NCBI GenBank assembly: GCA_001801025.1 | Contig: MGWO01000007.1 | Coordinates: forward strand, 930,001 to 994,000 | Origin: Gallionellales bacterium GWA2_54_124 | GTDB lineage: Bacteria > Pseudomonadota > Gammaproteobacteria > Burkholderiales > Gallionellaceae | Length of the DNA stretch: 64,000 nucleotides | Direction of reading: 5' to 3' | In this document: in pieces, positions 19,911-28,801 of the stretch | How positions within the stretch are numbered: position 1 is the first letter of the stretch | Layout of the letters: each line of letters opens with the position of its first letter | Translations under genes and position numbers: made by a program | The notes under the pieces: model-generated | Told to the model about the DNA's origin: nothing | Databases searched by the model: none | The model's input: only the letters and a program-made list of their open reading frames with translations

Positions 19911-20975
19911 TTAGGCGGCGCAGATACCGTATTTGGGCAGAATGTTGTAAATCACGTTGAACCGGTGCGCCTGAATCGCATCGTGAAACTGTTTCCAGTT
20001 GCTGCTCAGAAAGTGTGACTGATAGCGGTATTCATGCAGGTCATCGCTCGTGCCGAGCGCATCGGCTTTCCATGAAGCCTCACCCAGCGGATTGTAGTCG
20101 TCGATATCCGCTTTTCCGCATACAGTAAATAGTCCGTCCCGAATGGCCGTGAGCCATTTTTGGTGACGCCAGGAGCCGTCATCGGACAGGGTGGTGGCAA
20201 ACATCGTGCTGATTTGTTTCCGTGTCTGATCGCTAAGTCCGCGTACGCTCGCCTGCGGATCGCCCAGAATATAACGCCGCATGGCGATGCACATCTGTTC
20301 GCTGGCGGCCAGAAAGTCGGCCGGATTGTCGCGCGGGATGAGTTTGCCGCGGCCGTTTTTGTACTGCCAGCGTAAAAAGGGCATATCGGGAAAGACTTGC
20401 GCACGGGCGTGTCCTAACGGCGGAATGGCGTCATCCAGAAAACTGTCCAGCAGGGAACTCAAAGGCTTGTTGAAAATACCGGACTTGCCGGTTTCGCGGG
20501 CTTTTTCCACTTCGTTGATTTGGTGTGTCACACCAGCAAAGCCTTGATGTGCCCAGGTATCCGCATAGACATGCAGGGTTACGCCTAGCCTGTGCAATCC
20601 ATAGGTGCGATGCTTTTCCAGTATGGCATCGCGCACCATTTCACGCGCGATCGGACTGTCCGGCGTACAGACGATTTTGTCGATGAAACTGCCCTCTGGA
20701 TTCTGCTCTGACGGCAATCCGCCGTTGCCGGGTAAAAAGTGAAAAGGCAGCCAGACAGTGTGGTTGGCCAGTTCTTCCGCATTGCGAATGTCGATCATTT
20801 TGTGTGCCGAATTGATGCGCTTATAGGCGGCACCGTTATCGAAATAGACGGCGCCGCTGCAGGTTGCATCGTCCACATACTGGGATGCGTAGGCAATGAT
20901 GCCGGCATCGTGATGATTAAAACCCGCTTCGCGGGCGACGACATAGGTGGTTGCGTGGTGAAAGTCAATTTGCAT
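19911..20975 (-). CDS. DUF6765 family protein, unknown function
   Basis: From the ATG at 20975 (MQIDFHHATTYVVAR) the protein is 354 residues. GGGAG-type ribosome binding (CGGGAG) lies 6-10 bases upstream, whereas the longer open frame to 21062 has no such support. The N-terminal His-rich stretch DFHHATTY, the following GFNHHDA, and HVYADTWAHQGFAGV in the middle suggest a metal-binding helical fold of the phospholipase C/zinc-dependent hydrolase look, but I cannot name an activity. The family is annotated only as DUF6765. It leads a same-strand group with nothing recognisable downstream. Confidence 0.72.
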   Translation of the reverse strand: MQIDFHHATTYVVAREAGFNHHDAGIIAYASQYVDDATCSGAVYFDNGAAYKRINSAHKMIDIRNAEELANHTVWLPFHFLPGNGGLPSEQNPEGSFIDKIVCTPDSPIAREMVRDAILEKHRTYGLHRLGVTLHVYADTWAHQGFAGVTHQINEVEKARETGKSGIFNKPLSSLLDSFLDDAIPPLGHARAQVFPDMPFLRWQYKNGRGKLIPRDNPADFLAASEQMCIAMRRYILGDPQASVRGLSDQTRKQISTMFATTLSDDGSWRHQKWLTAIRDGLFTVCGKADIDDYNPLGEASWKADALGTSDDLHEYRYQSHFLSSNWKQFHDAIQAHRFNVIYNILPKYGICAA

Positions 20976-21104
20976 GAGAACTCCCGTCATTTGAAAATGA
21001 GTGCGGATAGGTATCCGCCCAGCATGTTTCGAGCTGGCCAGTAGATTTCGCGACGTGATCAAGGCTGAGATTGATTTTCATCGCACACGTAGCAAGGTGG
21101 AAAT

Positions 21105-21518
21105 TTATACGGCAGTATTGGCTTTGACGACGCCTTTTAATTCGGATAACTGAGTCAGGATCGCTTGTGCATTTCCGCTGGCAATGGTGATGCTCAGCGT
21201 TGTGATTTTACTCAGAATGTTCAGTATCCGGCCGACATCATGGATCGTATGGATGGCAGCGGTTGCATGGTCTATCGCATCCACCAGTCCTTGCGTGGTG
21301 ATTTCGCCATTACAGGCCAGCAGGGTAATCCCGACGGCCCGATAGCGGTCGGCGTCATAGCGCAGCGCAGTTTCGCGTGCGACTAAAGCGTCATATTGCT
21401 GATTTGTTAAGCTGCCTTTTAGCGATCGTCGTAAGATAAGCGCGGCTGCTGCGGCGGCCTGAATGGCATCGGCAATTTCAAAAACCTGAGCCGGAAGTAA
21501 TTTTTTGTCGGTTAGCAT
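21105..21518 (-). CDS. Hypothetical alpha-helical protein
   Basis: A 137-residue protein rich in Ala, Leu and Thr, apparently all helical, with no signal peptide or strong membrane segment. I recognise no family. It begins 19 bases after the end of the lipoprotein gene at 21538 on the same strand, so the two are probably cotranscribed and may act together. The C-terminal part (TLSITIASGNAQAILTQLSELKG) is mildly hydrophobic. Confidence 0.6.
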   Translation of the reverse strand: MLTDKKLLPAQVFEIADAIQAAAAAALILRRSLKGSLTNQQYDALVARETALRYDADRYRAVGITLLACNGEITTQGLVDAIDHATAAIHTIHDVGRILNILSKITTLSITIASGNAQAILTQLSELKGVVKANTAV

Positions 21519-21537
21519 GGTCGTCTACTTGATTTGA

Positions 21538-22383
21538 TTAGAAGGCGGACAGGATTTGACTTCTGACCTGATGGATTTTTCCTGCGTAATCTTGCAATAA
21601 TTCGATCAGCAGTTTGTCGTTGTCGGCATTGTTCAGCAGCGCGGCGTGTACATCGACCATCGCGTCTATGGCGATCAATACGGCCTTGGCGGATTTCTGG
21701 CGATAAGCTAAATTGATTTTTTGCTGTTTGATCGATTCGATCAGTTCCCGGGCGCGCAAGGGTTCTGTTTTGATATAGCGGTCATTGAGCAGCTCCTCCA
21801 GACCGTCGAGATTGCCCGATTCATTTGCCAGCACCGGCAAGTACCCATGGTTGATGAAGGCGCTGAGCAGGGAGGCGAGCTGAACGATGTCATCGTGTCG
21901 ATCAAGTACCTGTTTTATTTCATTGCGCCGGTAGGCATCGGTTGACGCGCGCAGCAGCAGATTGGCTAAGGCGCTGACGGCGTTGAGCTGGGCGGCATTA
22001 AAATAAGGTGCTGCCGTGTTGAAATTGGCGAGGGCGTTTTTTGCGCTAGCCTCATCTGGGAACAGACGTTGATTATCCGCCAGCTGCCCCAGTAATTCAC
22101 CATAGGCGCGTGTGATGCCATTGAACTGTATGAAGTGATTGCCAGCCAGCTTTAATTGATCGCAATCAGCGGCATAAGACAGGCGGGTGTCGTTCGAGAG
22201 CCCTTTGACCGGCACATCGAGGGCAAGCCTTCTGAAGCAGGATGCACTGCTGTCTTGTGCTAAGACATCGATCGAATCGGCTAAGGCGCGGGTCTGAACG
22301 GAGTACTTCTGCACGGCTGGCAGGCTCGCACAGCCTGTGAGCGTCAGCACAAAGGTTGCGATGAGCAGGATTTTGATCGGCAT
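21538..22383 (-). CDS. Hypothetical lipoprotein
   Basis: A 281-residue predicted lipoprotein. The N-terminus MPIKILLIATFVLTLTGCASLP is a classic lipoprotein signal with lipobox LTGC and Cys at 18. The remainder is helical and polar with no enzymatic motif I can identify; one further Cys pair is present (SASCFRR and AADCDQ), which could form a disulfide in the periplasm. The cotranscribed gene at 21105-21518 follows. The function is unknown. The signal peptide and length make it a confident gene. Confidence 0.75.
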   Translation of the reverse strand: MPIKILLIATFVLTLTGCASLPAVQKYSVQTRALADSIDVLAQDSSASCFRRLALDVPVKGLSNDTRLSYAADCDQLKLAGNHFIQFNGITRAYGELLGQLADNQRLFPDEASAKNALANFNTAAPYFNAAQLNAVSALANLLLRASTDAYRRNEIKQVLDRHDDIVQLASLLSAFINHGYLPVLANESGNLDGLEELLNDRYIKTEPLRARELIESIKQQKINLAYRQKSAKAVLIAIDAMVDVHAALLNNADNDKLLIELLQDYAGKIHQVRSQILSAF

Positions 22384-22413
22384 ATTTCCCCCGTTGAGGT
22401 TAATGGGTATGAC

Positions 22414-22590
22414 TTAAGTCCGCTTTGGCGGCAGACAGACGCGGCTTGCGACTGCATTTTTTGTCTCGCGACAGTGCGTTTTATTGGGCTGCGCGGGCAG
22501 CTGCACGGTTTTGTTTGGCGGCGGAGTGGGCGCCGTGTGTCCGGCAGAGAGCGCCAGCAATAAATAGAGCAATTGCGTTTCGTGCTTCAT
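22414..22590 (-). CDS. Possible small secreted cysteine-pair protein
   Basis: A 58-residue ORF, ATG at 22590 and TAA at 22414. It has a short hydrophobic start (QLLYLLLALSAG), a Pro-rich linker, and a C-terminal part with two cysteines in the spacing THCRET...SRVCLPP. That resembles a class of tiny proteobacterial secreted proteins with a Cys-(T/G)-S-R-Val-Cys pattern. The ribosome-binding site is weak (GGCGGGCGG). It fills most of an otherwise empty gap. The positive-strand frame over the same bases looks like an artefact. Low confidence. Confidence 0.33.
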   Translation of the reverse strand: MKHETQLLYLLLALSAGHTAPTPPPNKTVQLPAQPNKTHCRETKNAVASRVCLPPKRT

Positions 22591-22679
22591 CCGCCCGCCT
22601 GTGCCAATCTCAGGTGCGCAGTTTTTCAGTTTTCGGGTATGCGGACAATATGCCTGAATGCCTAGTTATTTCGGCATAG

Positions 22680-25040
22680 TCAATTCGTCCGGTGAGTCCA
22701 GTAGTGAGCATGCGTGATGCGATAGCGCTCAACCTTGATGCCTTGCGCGTCCATCTCGACCAGAATCGCGCCATCCTGATCGGAGCGCAGCAAGGTCGCT
22801 CCGCTGTCCAGATAGCGCTGCAGAATCGGCTCCTTAGGATGGCCGAAGCGGTTTCGGTAGCCTGCGGTAAATACCGCATAGTCGGGTAGTACGGCCGCTA
22901 CAAAATCGACGCCTGATGAACCCGCACTGCCGTGATGCGGCACAACCAGAAAATTGGCAGCTAGCTGTTCCGGGTGCTTGAGCAGTAGCCGTTGTTCGCC
23001 GCGTTTTTCGATGTCGCCGGGCAACAGAATATGCCGGTCGCCTATGCTGATGCGCAACACGCAACTCAGGTTGTTGTCGTGCGCTTTGCCCGTGCTGTTG
23101 CGCCCCGGATGCAGCAGGTCAAACTGAACGTCGTCCCAGCGCCAGCTGATGCCATCGTAGCAGCGGCGCATCGTTGCGGGTGCGGCCGGGGTTGATGCGG
23201 CGACCCAGTCTGTCCGGATGGATTTTAAGAGGGAGGCTGTGCCGCCTGCATGGTCGGCGTCATCGTGGCTGATGATCAGTCCGTCCAGATGCTTTATGCC
23301 CATCGCGTGCAAGGTCGGTATCACAATACCGCTGTCGCCCTCTCCTGTGTAATCGGGGCCCGTGTCGTAGAGCAGCGTGTGATGGCGGGTTTCTGCCAGC
23401 ACCGACAATCCCTGACCGACATCAAAGAGGGTGAGGCGCAGGGTGTCGGGTTGTGGGGGCGCGGGGGTGTTCAAAAACATTGGCAAGAGCAGCAAACCGC
23501 CCAGCCAGCGCGAGGCAAATCCCCGGGGAAGGAGTATCCAGAGCGCGCCGATGACGCCGGTTGCGATACTCCAGCGTGGCGGGATGTGTTGTATCCATAC
23601 CGCGTACGGCCAGTCGCTCAAACCTTGCAGCGGGAACATCGTCAGATCAAGCGCGATATGTGCGAGCCATAACGGCACTTCGGTGGGCAGGGCCGCGCCA
23701 GCAAGGGCTAGCGGTACGACGACGAGGCTGATCAGCGGGATTGCGAAGGCATTGGCGATAGGCGAGACCAGCGAGAGCTGCCCGAACAGCATCAGCAGCA
23801 GCGGCAGCAGGCCGATGTACATCGTCCACTGTACGGTGGTGTATTCGCGTATTCCGCGTAATACCAGGCGAACCGTCGGTGCGGTGTCAGGTTGAGTTTC
23901 CGTGCGTCCGATGCGATGGCTGGTGGTGTACAGGATGAGGGCGACCGCGCTAAACGACAGCAAAAATCCCGGGGAGAGTACCGCCCAAGGATCCGCAATC
24001 AGCACTCCCAGCAAAGCGATGCTGAGTATTTGCGCGAGCGAGAAGTTGCGGTTGAGCCATAGGGCGGCCGCCACGGCACTTACCATAAACACGGTGCGTT
24101 GCGCCGGAACGCCGTAGCCTGCCAGTTCTGAGTAGAGATACGCGGTCAGCATCGCCGCGATGGCGGCGGCCTTACGGGCTGGCAACCATAGTGTCATCCG
24201 GCTGTTGCGCCGCCACAGCCAGTACACGAGGGTAAACATCATGCCGGCGAGCATTGTGATGTGCAGTCCTGAAATGCTCATCAGGTGAATGACGCCGGTG
24301 CGCCGGAAGGTCTCCCACTGCTCGGCTGAAATGCTGTCCTGATCGCCGACCGCCAGTGCGGTGAGTATTCCGGTGTAGGGGGCGTAACCTAATGTATCGG
24401 TGAATTTGTCGCGTATCGCTTCACGCCACGCTTCAATCCGGTAGTGCATTCCCCGTGCGCGATGATCGATCAGGAGCGGAGGGACGAGATTATGAATGTA
24501 GCCGATGGCGCGTACGTTGTTTTCCAGCGCCCACAGTTCAAAGTCAAACCCGTGCGGATTGCTGCTGCCGTGCGGTTGCTTGAGTCGCACGGTCAGTTGC
24601 CAGCGTTGGCCTGCATGATATTGGGGCGGTGGCATTTTTAAACTGATATAGCTGCTGAGATAAAGGTGCGCCGGCACATGCGCCCCGGGCGTCAGCGTGC
24701 GTTCGACATCAAACCTGAAGCGTTGACCGCGAGCCGTTTGGTGCGGTAATTGGGCTACGATGCCGGACACCTCGATGTCGCGACCCTGCCACTCAGCGGG
24801 CAGGCTGTCAGCCAGCCTTTGTTCGCCCTGCCATGCGGCATGGAAAAATCCGATGCCACAGGCAATAACTGCAATTAATATCTGGTGGACTAGGCGGTGT
24901 CTTTGGGTGAGCGGCAACAGGAGCCCCCCTGCAAGACACCAGGCCCAGATAAAGTCGGGTAGTCGTGCCTGCAGTTGCAGCAGGCAGACGCCAGCCGTAA
25001 AAAACACCGCGAAGAGAACCATGCGCACAGCGTAACGCAC
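22680..25040 (-). CDS. comEC: DNA internalization-related competence protein ComEC/Rec2
   Basis: ComEC forms the inner-membrane channel for uptake of single-stranded DNA during transformation. The 786-residue protein has an N-terminal membrane start, an OB-like DUF4131 region (about 60-180), the multi-pass Competence domain with HLMSISGLHITMLAGM, and a C-terminal metallo-beta-lactamase-like domain with LFDVGQGLSVLAE and LIISHDDADHAGG, the metal-binding set. All three domains are intact. It is divergent from the DUF2062 gene by 15 bases. Whether the host is naturally competent cannot be told; no other com genes are visible here. Confidence 0.93.
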   Translation of the reverse strand: MRYAVRMVLFAVFFTAGVCLLQLQARLPDFIWAWCLAGGLLLPLTQRHRLVHQILIAVIACGIGFFHAAWQGEQRLADSLPAEWQGRDIEVSGIVAQLPHQTARGQRFRFDVERTLTPGAHVPAHLYLSSYISLKMPPPQYHAGQRWQLTVRLKQPHGSSNPHGFDFELWALENNVRAIGYIHNLVPPLLIDHRARGMHYRIEAWREAIRDKFTDTLGYAPYTGILTALAVGDQDSISAEQWETFRRTGVIHLMSISGLHITMLAGMMFTLVYWLWRRNSRMTLWLPARKAAAIAAMLTAYLYSELAGYGVPAQRTVFMVSAVAAALWLNRNFSLAQILSIALLGVLIADPWAVLSPGFLLSFSAVALILYTTSHRIGRTETQPDTAPTVRLVLRGIREYTTVQWTMYIGLLPLLLMLFGQLSLVSPIANAFAIPLISLVVVPLALAGAALPTEVPLWLAHIALDLTMFPLQGLSDWPYAVWIQHIPPRWSIATGVIGALWILLPRGFASRWLGGLLLLPMFLNTPAPPQPDTLRLTLFDVGQGLSVLAETRHHTLLYDTGPDYTGEGDSGIVIPTLHAMGIKHLDGLIISHDDADHAGGTASLLKSIRTDWVAASTPAAPATMRRCYDGISWRWDDVQFDLLHPGRNSTGKAHDNNLSCVLRISIGDRHILLPGDIEKRGEQRLLLKHPEQLAANFLVVPHHGSAGSSGVDFVAAVLPDYAVFTAGYRNRFGHPKEPILQRYLDSGATLLRSDQDGAILVEMDAQGIKVERYRITHAHYWTHRTN

Positions 25041-25055
25041 GGTTAGAATGCCGTC

Positions 25056-25586
25056 ATGCGAAAATTTTTACATCGGGTTTTGCCGCATCACGACACCGTG
25101 GTGAATAGCCGCTGGCTCAAGCCGTTTGCTCGTTGGCTGGCTGAGCCTAATTTGTGGCATTTACATCGTCGTTCGGTGGCGGGGGGGGTTGCGATCGGCC
25201 TGTTCTGCGGGCTGATTCCCGGGCCGTTGCAAATGATAGGGGCCGCTCTGTTTGCCGTGTTGTTGCGGGTGAATTTGCCGGTCGCGTTGTTTGTCACGCT
25301 GTACACCAATCCGTTTACGATTGTGCCGCTGTATTTACTTGCCTACCGGCTGGGGGCGCAGGCGACGGGGGGGAATGGGCTGTCGAATCTTCCGTATCCC
25401 GAACTGCAATGGCAAAACATGGGCGGCGAGTTGTGGGTCTGGCTGTTGCAGATGGGTCAACCGCTTTTGATTGGCTTGCCGCTGCTGGCCGCCGGATTAG
25501 CGCTTATCGGCTATGTTGCGGTGCGGCTGGCGTGGCGGGGCGGGGTGCTGTTGAAATGGCGCGCCCGTCGGCGCAAACGGGGTTGA
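25056..25586 (+). CDS. DUF2062 domain membrane protein
   Basis: A 176-residue inner-membrane protein of the DUF2062 family. The polar N-terminus holds WLAEPNLWHLHRRSVAGGVAIGLF, a family hallmark, followed by the short Pro/Gly-rich segment FCGLIPGPLQM and the conserved LYTNPFTIVPLYLLAYRLG. Three to four hydrophobic segments and a basic tail (RARRRKRG) follow. The family is often beside lolCDE or comEC in Betaproteobacteria, as here. Its biochemical function is not known. Confidence 0.82.
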   Translation: MRKFLHRVLPHHDTVVNSRWLKPFARWLAEPNLWHLHRRSVAGGVAIGLFCGLIPGPLQMIGAALFAVLLRVNLPVALFVTLYTNPFTIVPLYLLAYRLGAQATGGNGLSNLPYPELQWQNMGGELWVWLLQMGQPLLIGLPLLAAGLALIGYVAVRLAWRGGVLLKWRARRRKRG

Positions 25587-25592
25587 TGCCGC

Positions 25593-26303
25593 TCAGGGGT
25601 TTGTCAGCACACCGTCCACCAGCGTCAAGATTTTTTGCATGCGTTTTGCCAGTTCAAGATCGTGAGTGACGACGATGAAGCTGGTGCCCAGTTGTTCGTT
25701 GAGAAGCTTCATTAAATCGAATAACGCTTCGGCACTGGCTCTGTCGAGATTGCCTGTCGGCTCATCGGCCAACACGCAGGCCGGTTGTGTGACCAGCGCG
25801 CGCGCCACCGCTGTGCGCTGACGCTCGCCACCGGATAGTTCGGCGGGCAAATGCCGGGTGCGGTGCGCGAGGCCGACTTTTTCCAGCATGGCGGCGGCAA
25901 CAGGTTCTGCCGCAGCGCTTGTCATGCCGCGTATCCGCAGCGGCATCGCGACGTTTTCAAGGGCGGTGAATTCCGGCAGCAGATGGTGAAACTGATAGAC
26001 GAAGCCCAAAGACTGGTTGCGGATGTCGCCGCGCTGCGTCTCGTTCATCTTTTGTACATCCTGACCGAGTATCTGTACGCTGCCGCCGCTGGCATTGTCG
26101 AGCCCGCCTAACAGGTGCAGCAGGGTGCTTTTGCCCGACCCTGAGGAACCGACGATGGCAATGTGTTCGCCGCGTGTAACGGTCAGGCTGACGCCTTTGA
26201 GCACAGGGACTTGCTGCTTGCCTAGCGTGAAGGTTTTGCTTAAGTTGTCACAGGAAATGACGCTGTCCTGAGTTCTGAGTCCTGCATCCTGGTTCTTACT
26301 CAT
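25593..26303 (-). CDS. lolD: Lipoprotein-releasing system ATP-binding protein LolD
   Basis: LolD powers the LolCDE transporter, which extracts outer-membrane lipoproteins from the inner membrane and passes them to LolA. The 236-residue ABC ATPase has Walker [10 protein letters not shown], a Q-loop at [15 protein letters not shown] (with the LolD-typical FHHLLPEF), signature [15 protein letters not shown], Walker [12 protein letters not shown] and the H-loop VVTHD. The first 12 or so residues ([13 protein letters not shown]) are poorly conserved. It overlaps the upstream permease gene by 8 bases. Confidence 0.95.
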   Translation of the reverse strand: MSKNQDAGLRTQDSVISCDNLSKTFTLGKQQVPVLKGVSLTVTRGEHIAIVGSSGSGKSTLLHLLGGLDNASGGSVQILGQDVQKMNETQRGDIRNQSLGFVYQFHHLLPEFTALENVAMPLRIRGMTSAAAEPVAAAMLEKVGLAHRTRHLPAELSGGERQRTAVARALVTQPACVLADEPTGNLDRASAEALFDLMKLLNEQLGTSFIVVTHDLELAKRMQKILTLVDGVLTNP

Positions 26304-27540
26304 AACGAAGCGCCTCCGCCGGTTGTGTTTTTGATGCGCGCCAGCTCGGATAGAGTGTCGCTAACAGGCTGATGATGAATGATAAGGCGGCGACAGTCGC
26401 CACTTCCGCATAGCGCAGGTCGGATGGCAGTTCGCTGATGTAATACACGTCTTTCGCTAAAAATTGCACGCCGAACAGATGCTCGATAAATGGCACGACG
26501 ACGTTCAGATTGAGCGCCAGCAAAATGCCGGACAGGCAGCCTAGCAGCGTGCCGGTCAGCCCGATGATCACCCCTTGCACCATGAAAATCTTCATGATGC
26601 TGCGAGGGGAGGCGCCGAGGGTGCGCAAAATGGCGATGTCGGCCTGCTTGTCGGTCACCGCCATCACCAGCGTGGAGACGATGTTGAATGCAGCGACCGC
26701 AACTATGAGAGAGAGAATGATGAACATCATCTTCTTTTCCATCTGCACGGCTTTGAAATAGTTGCTGTTCTGGTGTGTCCAGTCATTCGCGTACAAGCCT
26801 TGCGGCAACTGGTTTTGCAATTCGGCGGCGACTTGAGGCGCCTGGTCAATCTCGCGCAGCTTGGTGCTGATGCCGGTTACCGCATCGCCTAGCTGGAACA
26901 GCTTTTGCGCATCGTTAAGGTTAATCAGCGCCAGACTATTGTCGTACGGAGCCATGCCGATTTCGAAAATCCCGACGACGCGAAACTGTTTGACGCGCGG
27001 CATCATGCCGGCGGGGGTGATCGACCCTTGCGGCGCGATCAGCATGACTTTTTCGCCCATCCTCACACCCAGCGCGCGCGCGAGATCCGAACCCAACACG
27101 ATGCCAAACTCGGTGCTGCGCAAATCGGTCAGTTTGCCGGCCTTGATGTTATTGGATAAATCCGTAATGGCGGTCTCAAGCGATGGGTCGATGCCGCGCA
27201 CCATCACGCCCTGTACGCTCTGGCCGAACGACAGCATGCCCTGACCCGCGACATAGGGCGCCGCCGCCGCTACTTGCGGGTGATGCAATACGGTGCCCAG
27301 CAAGGGTTGCCAGTTCTCCATGCGTCCGCCGTCTGCGACGACTTCGAGGTGAGGGGACGCGCCTAGCATCCGTGCGCGGATTTCCTTCTGGAAACCGTTC
27401 ATCACCGACAGCACGACGATCAGCGCCATGACGCCTAAGCCCATGCCCAGCATCGAGATCAGCGAAATGAAGGAAATGAAATGATTGCGTCGCTTGGCGC
27501 GCGTATAGCGCAGGCCGATGAAGAGTTCGTAGGGTTGCAA
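26296..27540 (-). CDS. lolC: Lipoprotein-releasing system permease LolC/LolE
   Basis: The membrane partner of LolD, 414 residues from the TTG at 27540 ([17 protein letters not shown]). The open frame continues to another TTG at 27585, but family members begin at or near the [10 protein letters not shown] motif, and neither start has a clear ribosome-binding site. Features are TM1 at about 24-48 ([28 protein letters not shown]), a large periplasmic MacB-like domain and three C-terminal TMs, ending with [16 protein letters not shown]. Only one LolC/E-type gene is present, as in many Betaproteobacteria where a hybrid LolF-like subunit replaces both. lolC is therefore used loosely. Confidence 0.9.
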   Translation of the reverse strand: MQPYELFIGLRYTRAKRRNHFISFISLISMLGMGLGVMALIVVLSVMNGFQKEIRARMLGASPHLEVVADGGRMENWQPLLGTVLHHPQVAAAAPYVAGQGMLSFGQSVQGVMVRGIDPSLETAITDLSNNIKAGKLTDLRSTEFGIVLGSDLARALGVRMGEKVMLIAPQGSITPAGMMPRVKQFRVVGIFEIGMAPYDNSLALINLNDAQKLFQLGDAVTGISTKLREIDQAPQVAAELQNQLPQGLYANDWTHQNSNYFKAVQMEKKMMFIILSLIVAVAAFNIVSTLVMAVTDKQADIAILRTLGASPRSIMKIFMVQGVIIGLTGTLLGCLSGILLALNLNVVVPFIEHLFGVQFLAKDVYYISELPSDLRYAEVATVAALSFIISLLATLYPSWRASKTQPAEALRYE

Positions 27541-27882
27541 GGTGATTTGATCGGTGTGGTGGAACAGGCCGACAGTTTGCCACAAGCGGGCGGTGGAGGA
27601 CAGCGCCTAATGTTCGTCCTGCGCTCGCGAGGCGCGATTTTCAGGACGAGGGGAGCGGGGCCATTGATTGCCGGAGTGATTTTCCCAACGATGATTATGA
27701 AAGCGGCTAAGTCTTAAAGGATTTGAGCTGCGCTGACCGAATTGCTTGTATGCTAGGCGCCGCCAGCGGAAAATCTTTGCCGCGCGTTGGACGTCTCTCA
27801 TCCGACGCATATTTTTATCTGCGTTATTGTCCGGGCAGGCTGATGACGTGGGGTGTGTCGCAAAAACTGAATTTTTAAGGGG

Positions 27883-28395
27883 ATGAATGCCGTGATGCCG
27901 TTAATGCTGGACGACCGACGTCGCGGCGATCTGATCGCCTCGAATCAGCAGACATGGCGAGTGTTCACGGATACGGTGATGGGCGGCGTGTCGTCGGCAG
28001 ATCTGATTGCGGCGGAGGTGGCCGGGGTGCGCTGCCTGAGATTGCGCGGTCAGGTGAGTCTGGCGAATAACGGCGGTTTCGTGCAGGCGAGTCTCGATCT
28101 GGGGGCGTTGGATGCGAGCGCTTATCGGGGCATCGAACTTAAGGTGTGCGGCAATGGTGAGATTTACAATCTGCATTTGCGTACCGAAGACACCCGCATC
28201 GTCTGGCAATCTTACCGCGCCAGTTTTCAGGCCGGGGCTGATTGGCAAACCATCCGTTTGGCATTCGATGAGTTTGCACCCTATCGTATCGATAGTCCGC
28301 TCGATTGCAGCCGGTTGCGCCGTCTGGGCATTGTTGCCATAGGCAAAGCGATGCAGGCGGATATGTGTCTGGCCAGCCTCAGCCTTTATGCTTGA
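27883..28395 (+). CDS. CIA30-domain protein (NDUFAF1-like)
   Basis: A 170-residue protein consisting of one CIA30 beta-sandwich domain. The family mark WRVFTDTVMGGVSSADL (about residues 26-42) is followed by LRGQVSLANNGGFVQA and the C-terminal SLDCSRLRRLGI. CIA30/NDUFAF1 assists assembly of respiratory complex I in mitochondria; the bacterial members are presumed sugar-fold binding proteins and their role is not proven. There is no signal peptide. It begins with ATG at 27883, preceded by a GGGG-rich stretch 5-8 bases upstream (AAGGGG). Confidence 0.82.
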   Translation: MNAVMPLMLDDRRRGDLIASNQQTWRVFTDTVMGGVSSADLIAAEVAGVRCLRLRGQVSLANNGGFVQASLDLGALDASAYRGIELKVCGNGEIYNLHLRTEDTRIVWQSYRASFQAGADWQTIRLAFDEFAPYRIDSPLDCSRLRRLGIVAIGKAMQADMCLASLSLYA

Positions 28396-28632
28396 GATTC
28401 GTGCCGTGCGCTTTACAGGTAGTCCAATTTATTGGTGCTATATGAAATAGAGTGTGTGCCATACGAAATTTCAGCGGGGAATAATACAATGAACGCGGCT
28501 TCTAGCAGCCCCTGTGCGCCGCCGAAGATAGTCAGCAAAAGTCGGTGCCATTGGGCGAGGACTGTTTGAGCACGTGGCCGCTGGCGGATCGTGCGAGTTC
28601 CGCAGCCCCGACGTTTGCTGATTTCAAGGGTA

Positions 28633-28660
28633 CACCTGCCTGTTTGGCTGCAGGCAGGTG
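28633..28660. repeat. Perfect 10-bp inverted repeat
   Basis: CACCTGCCTG (28633-28642) and CAGGCAGGTG (28651-28660) are exact inverse complements around an 8-base loop (TTTGGCTG). There is no T-run on either side, so it is not an obvious terminator. Confidence 0.6.
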
Positions 28661-28686
28661 CGGTAAACCGGGGTCGCTTTTTCTTG

Positions 28687-28722
28687 GGTTACTTTCTTTC
28701 GGCGACTCAAAAGAAAGTAACC
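28687..28722. repeat. Perfect 12-bp inverted repeat (GGTTACTTTCTT)
   Basis: GGTTACTTTCTT (28687-28698) and AAGAAAGTAACC (28711-28722) match exactly around a 12-base loop (TCGGCGACTCAA). This motif, a GTTACTTTC arm with a GGCGAC-type loop, looks like an interspersed palindrome family seen in intergenic spaces of Betaproteobacteria. I cannot count other copies because only one copy lies in this window. Confidence 0.65.
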
Positions 28723-28801
28723 AGCCGCCGGGCTGCCCCGGCAGAAGTAAACTAAGATTCACAGTACCCATTACAAATTACGTAGATTCAATAGGTGAGC
28801 G

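Larger units (their letters stand above)
28396..28801. other. Gene-free spacer with two palindromic repeats
   Basis: About 400 bases without a convincing gene; the open frames on either strand are low-complexity shadows. It holds two perfect inverted repeats, at 28633-28660 and 28687-28722, described separately, and is GC-rich between them. It could be a repeat island of the kind spread between genes in Betaproteobacteria. Its right end must contain the promoter for the epimerase gene at 28802. Confidence 0.55.

Noticed and set aside
22425-22679. 84-codon plus-strand frame between the hypothetical lipoprotein and comEC
   Set aside because: Composition is shadow-like (Ala/Arg-rich) and no ribosome site is present. 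The minus-strand 58-codon frame is the better candidate.
27607-27810. 67-codon minus-strand frame ahead of lolC
   Set aside because: Very Arg/His-rich, no ribosome site. It covers only the promoter region of lolC and the CIA30 gene.
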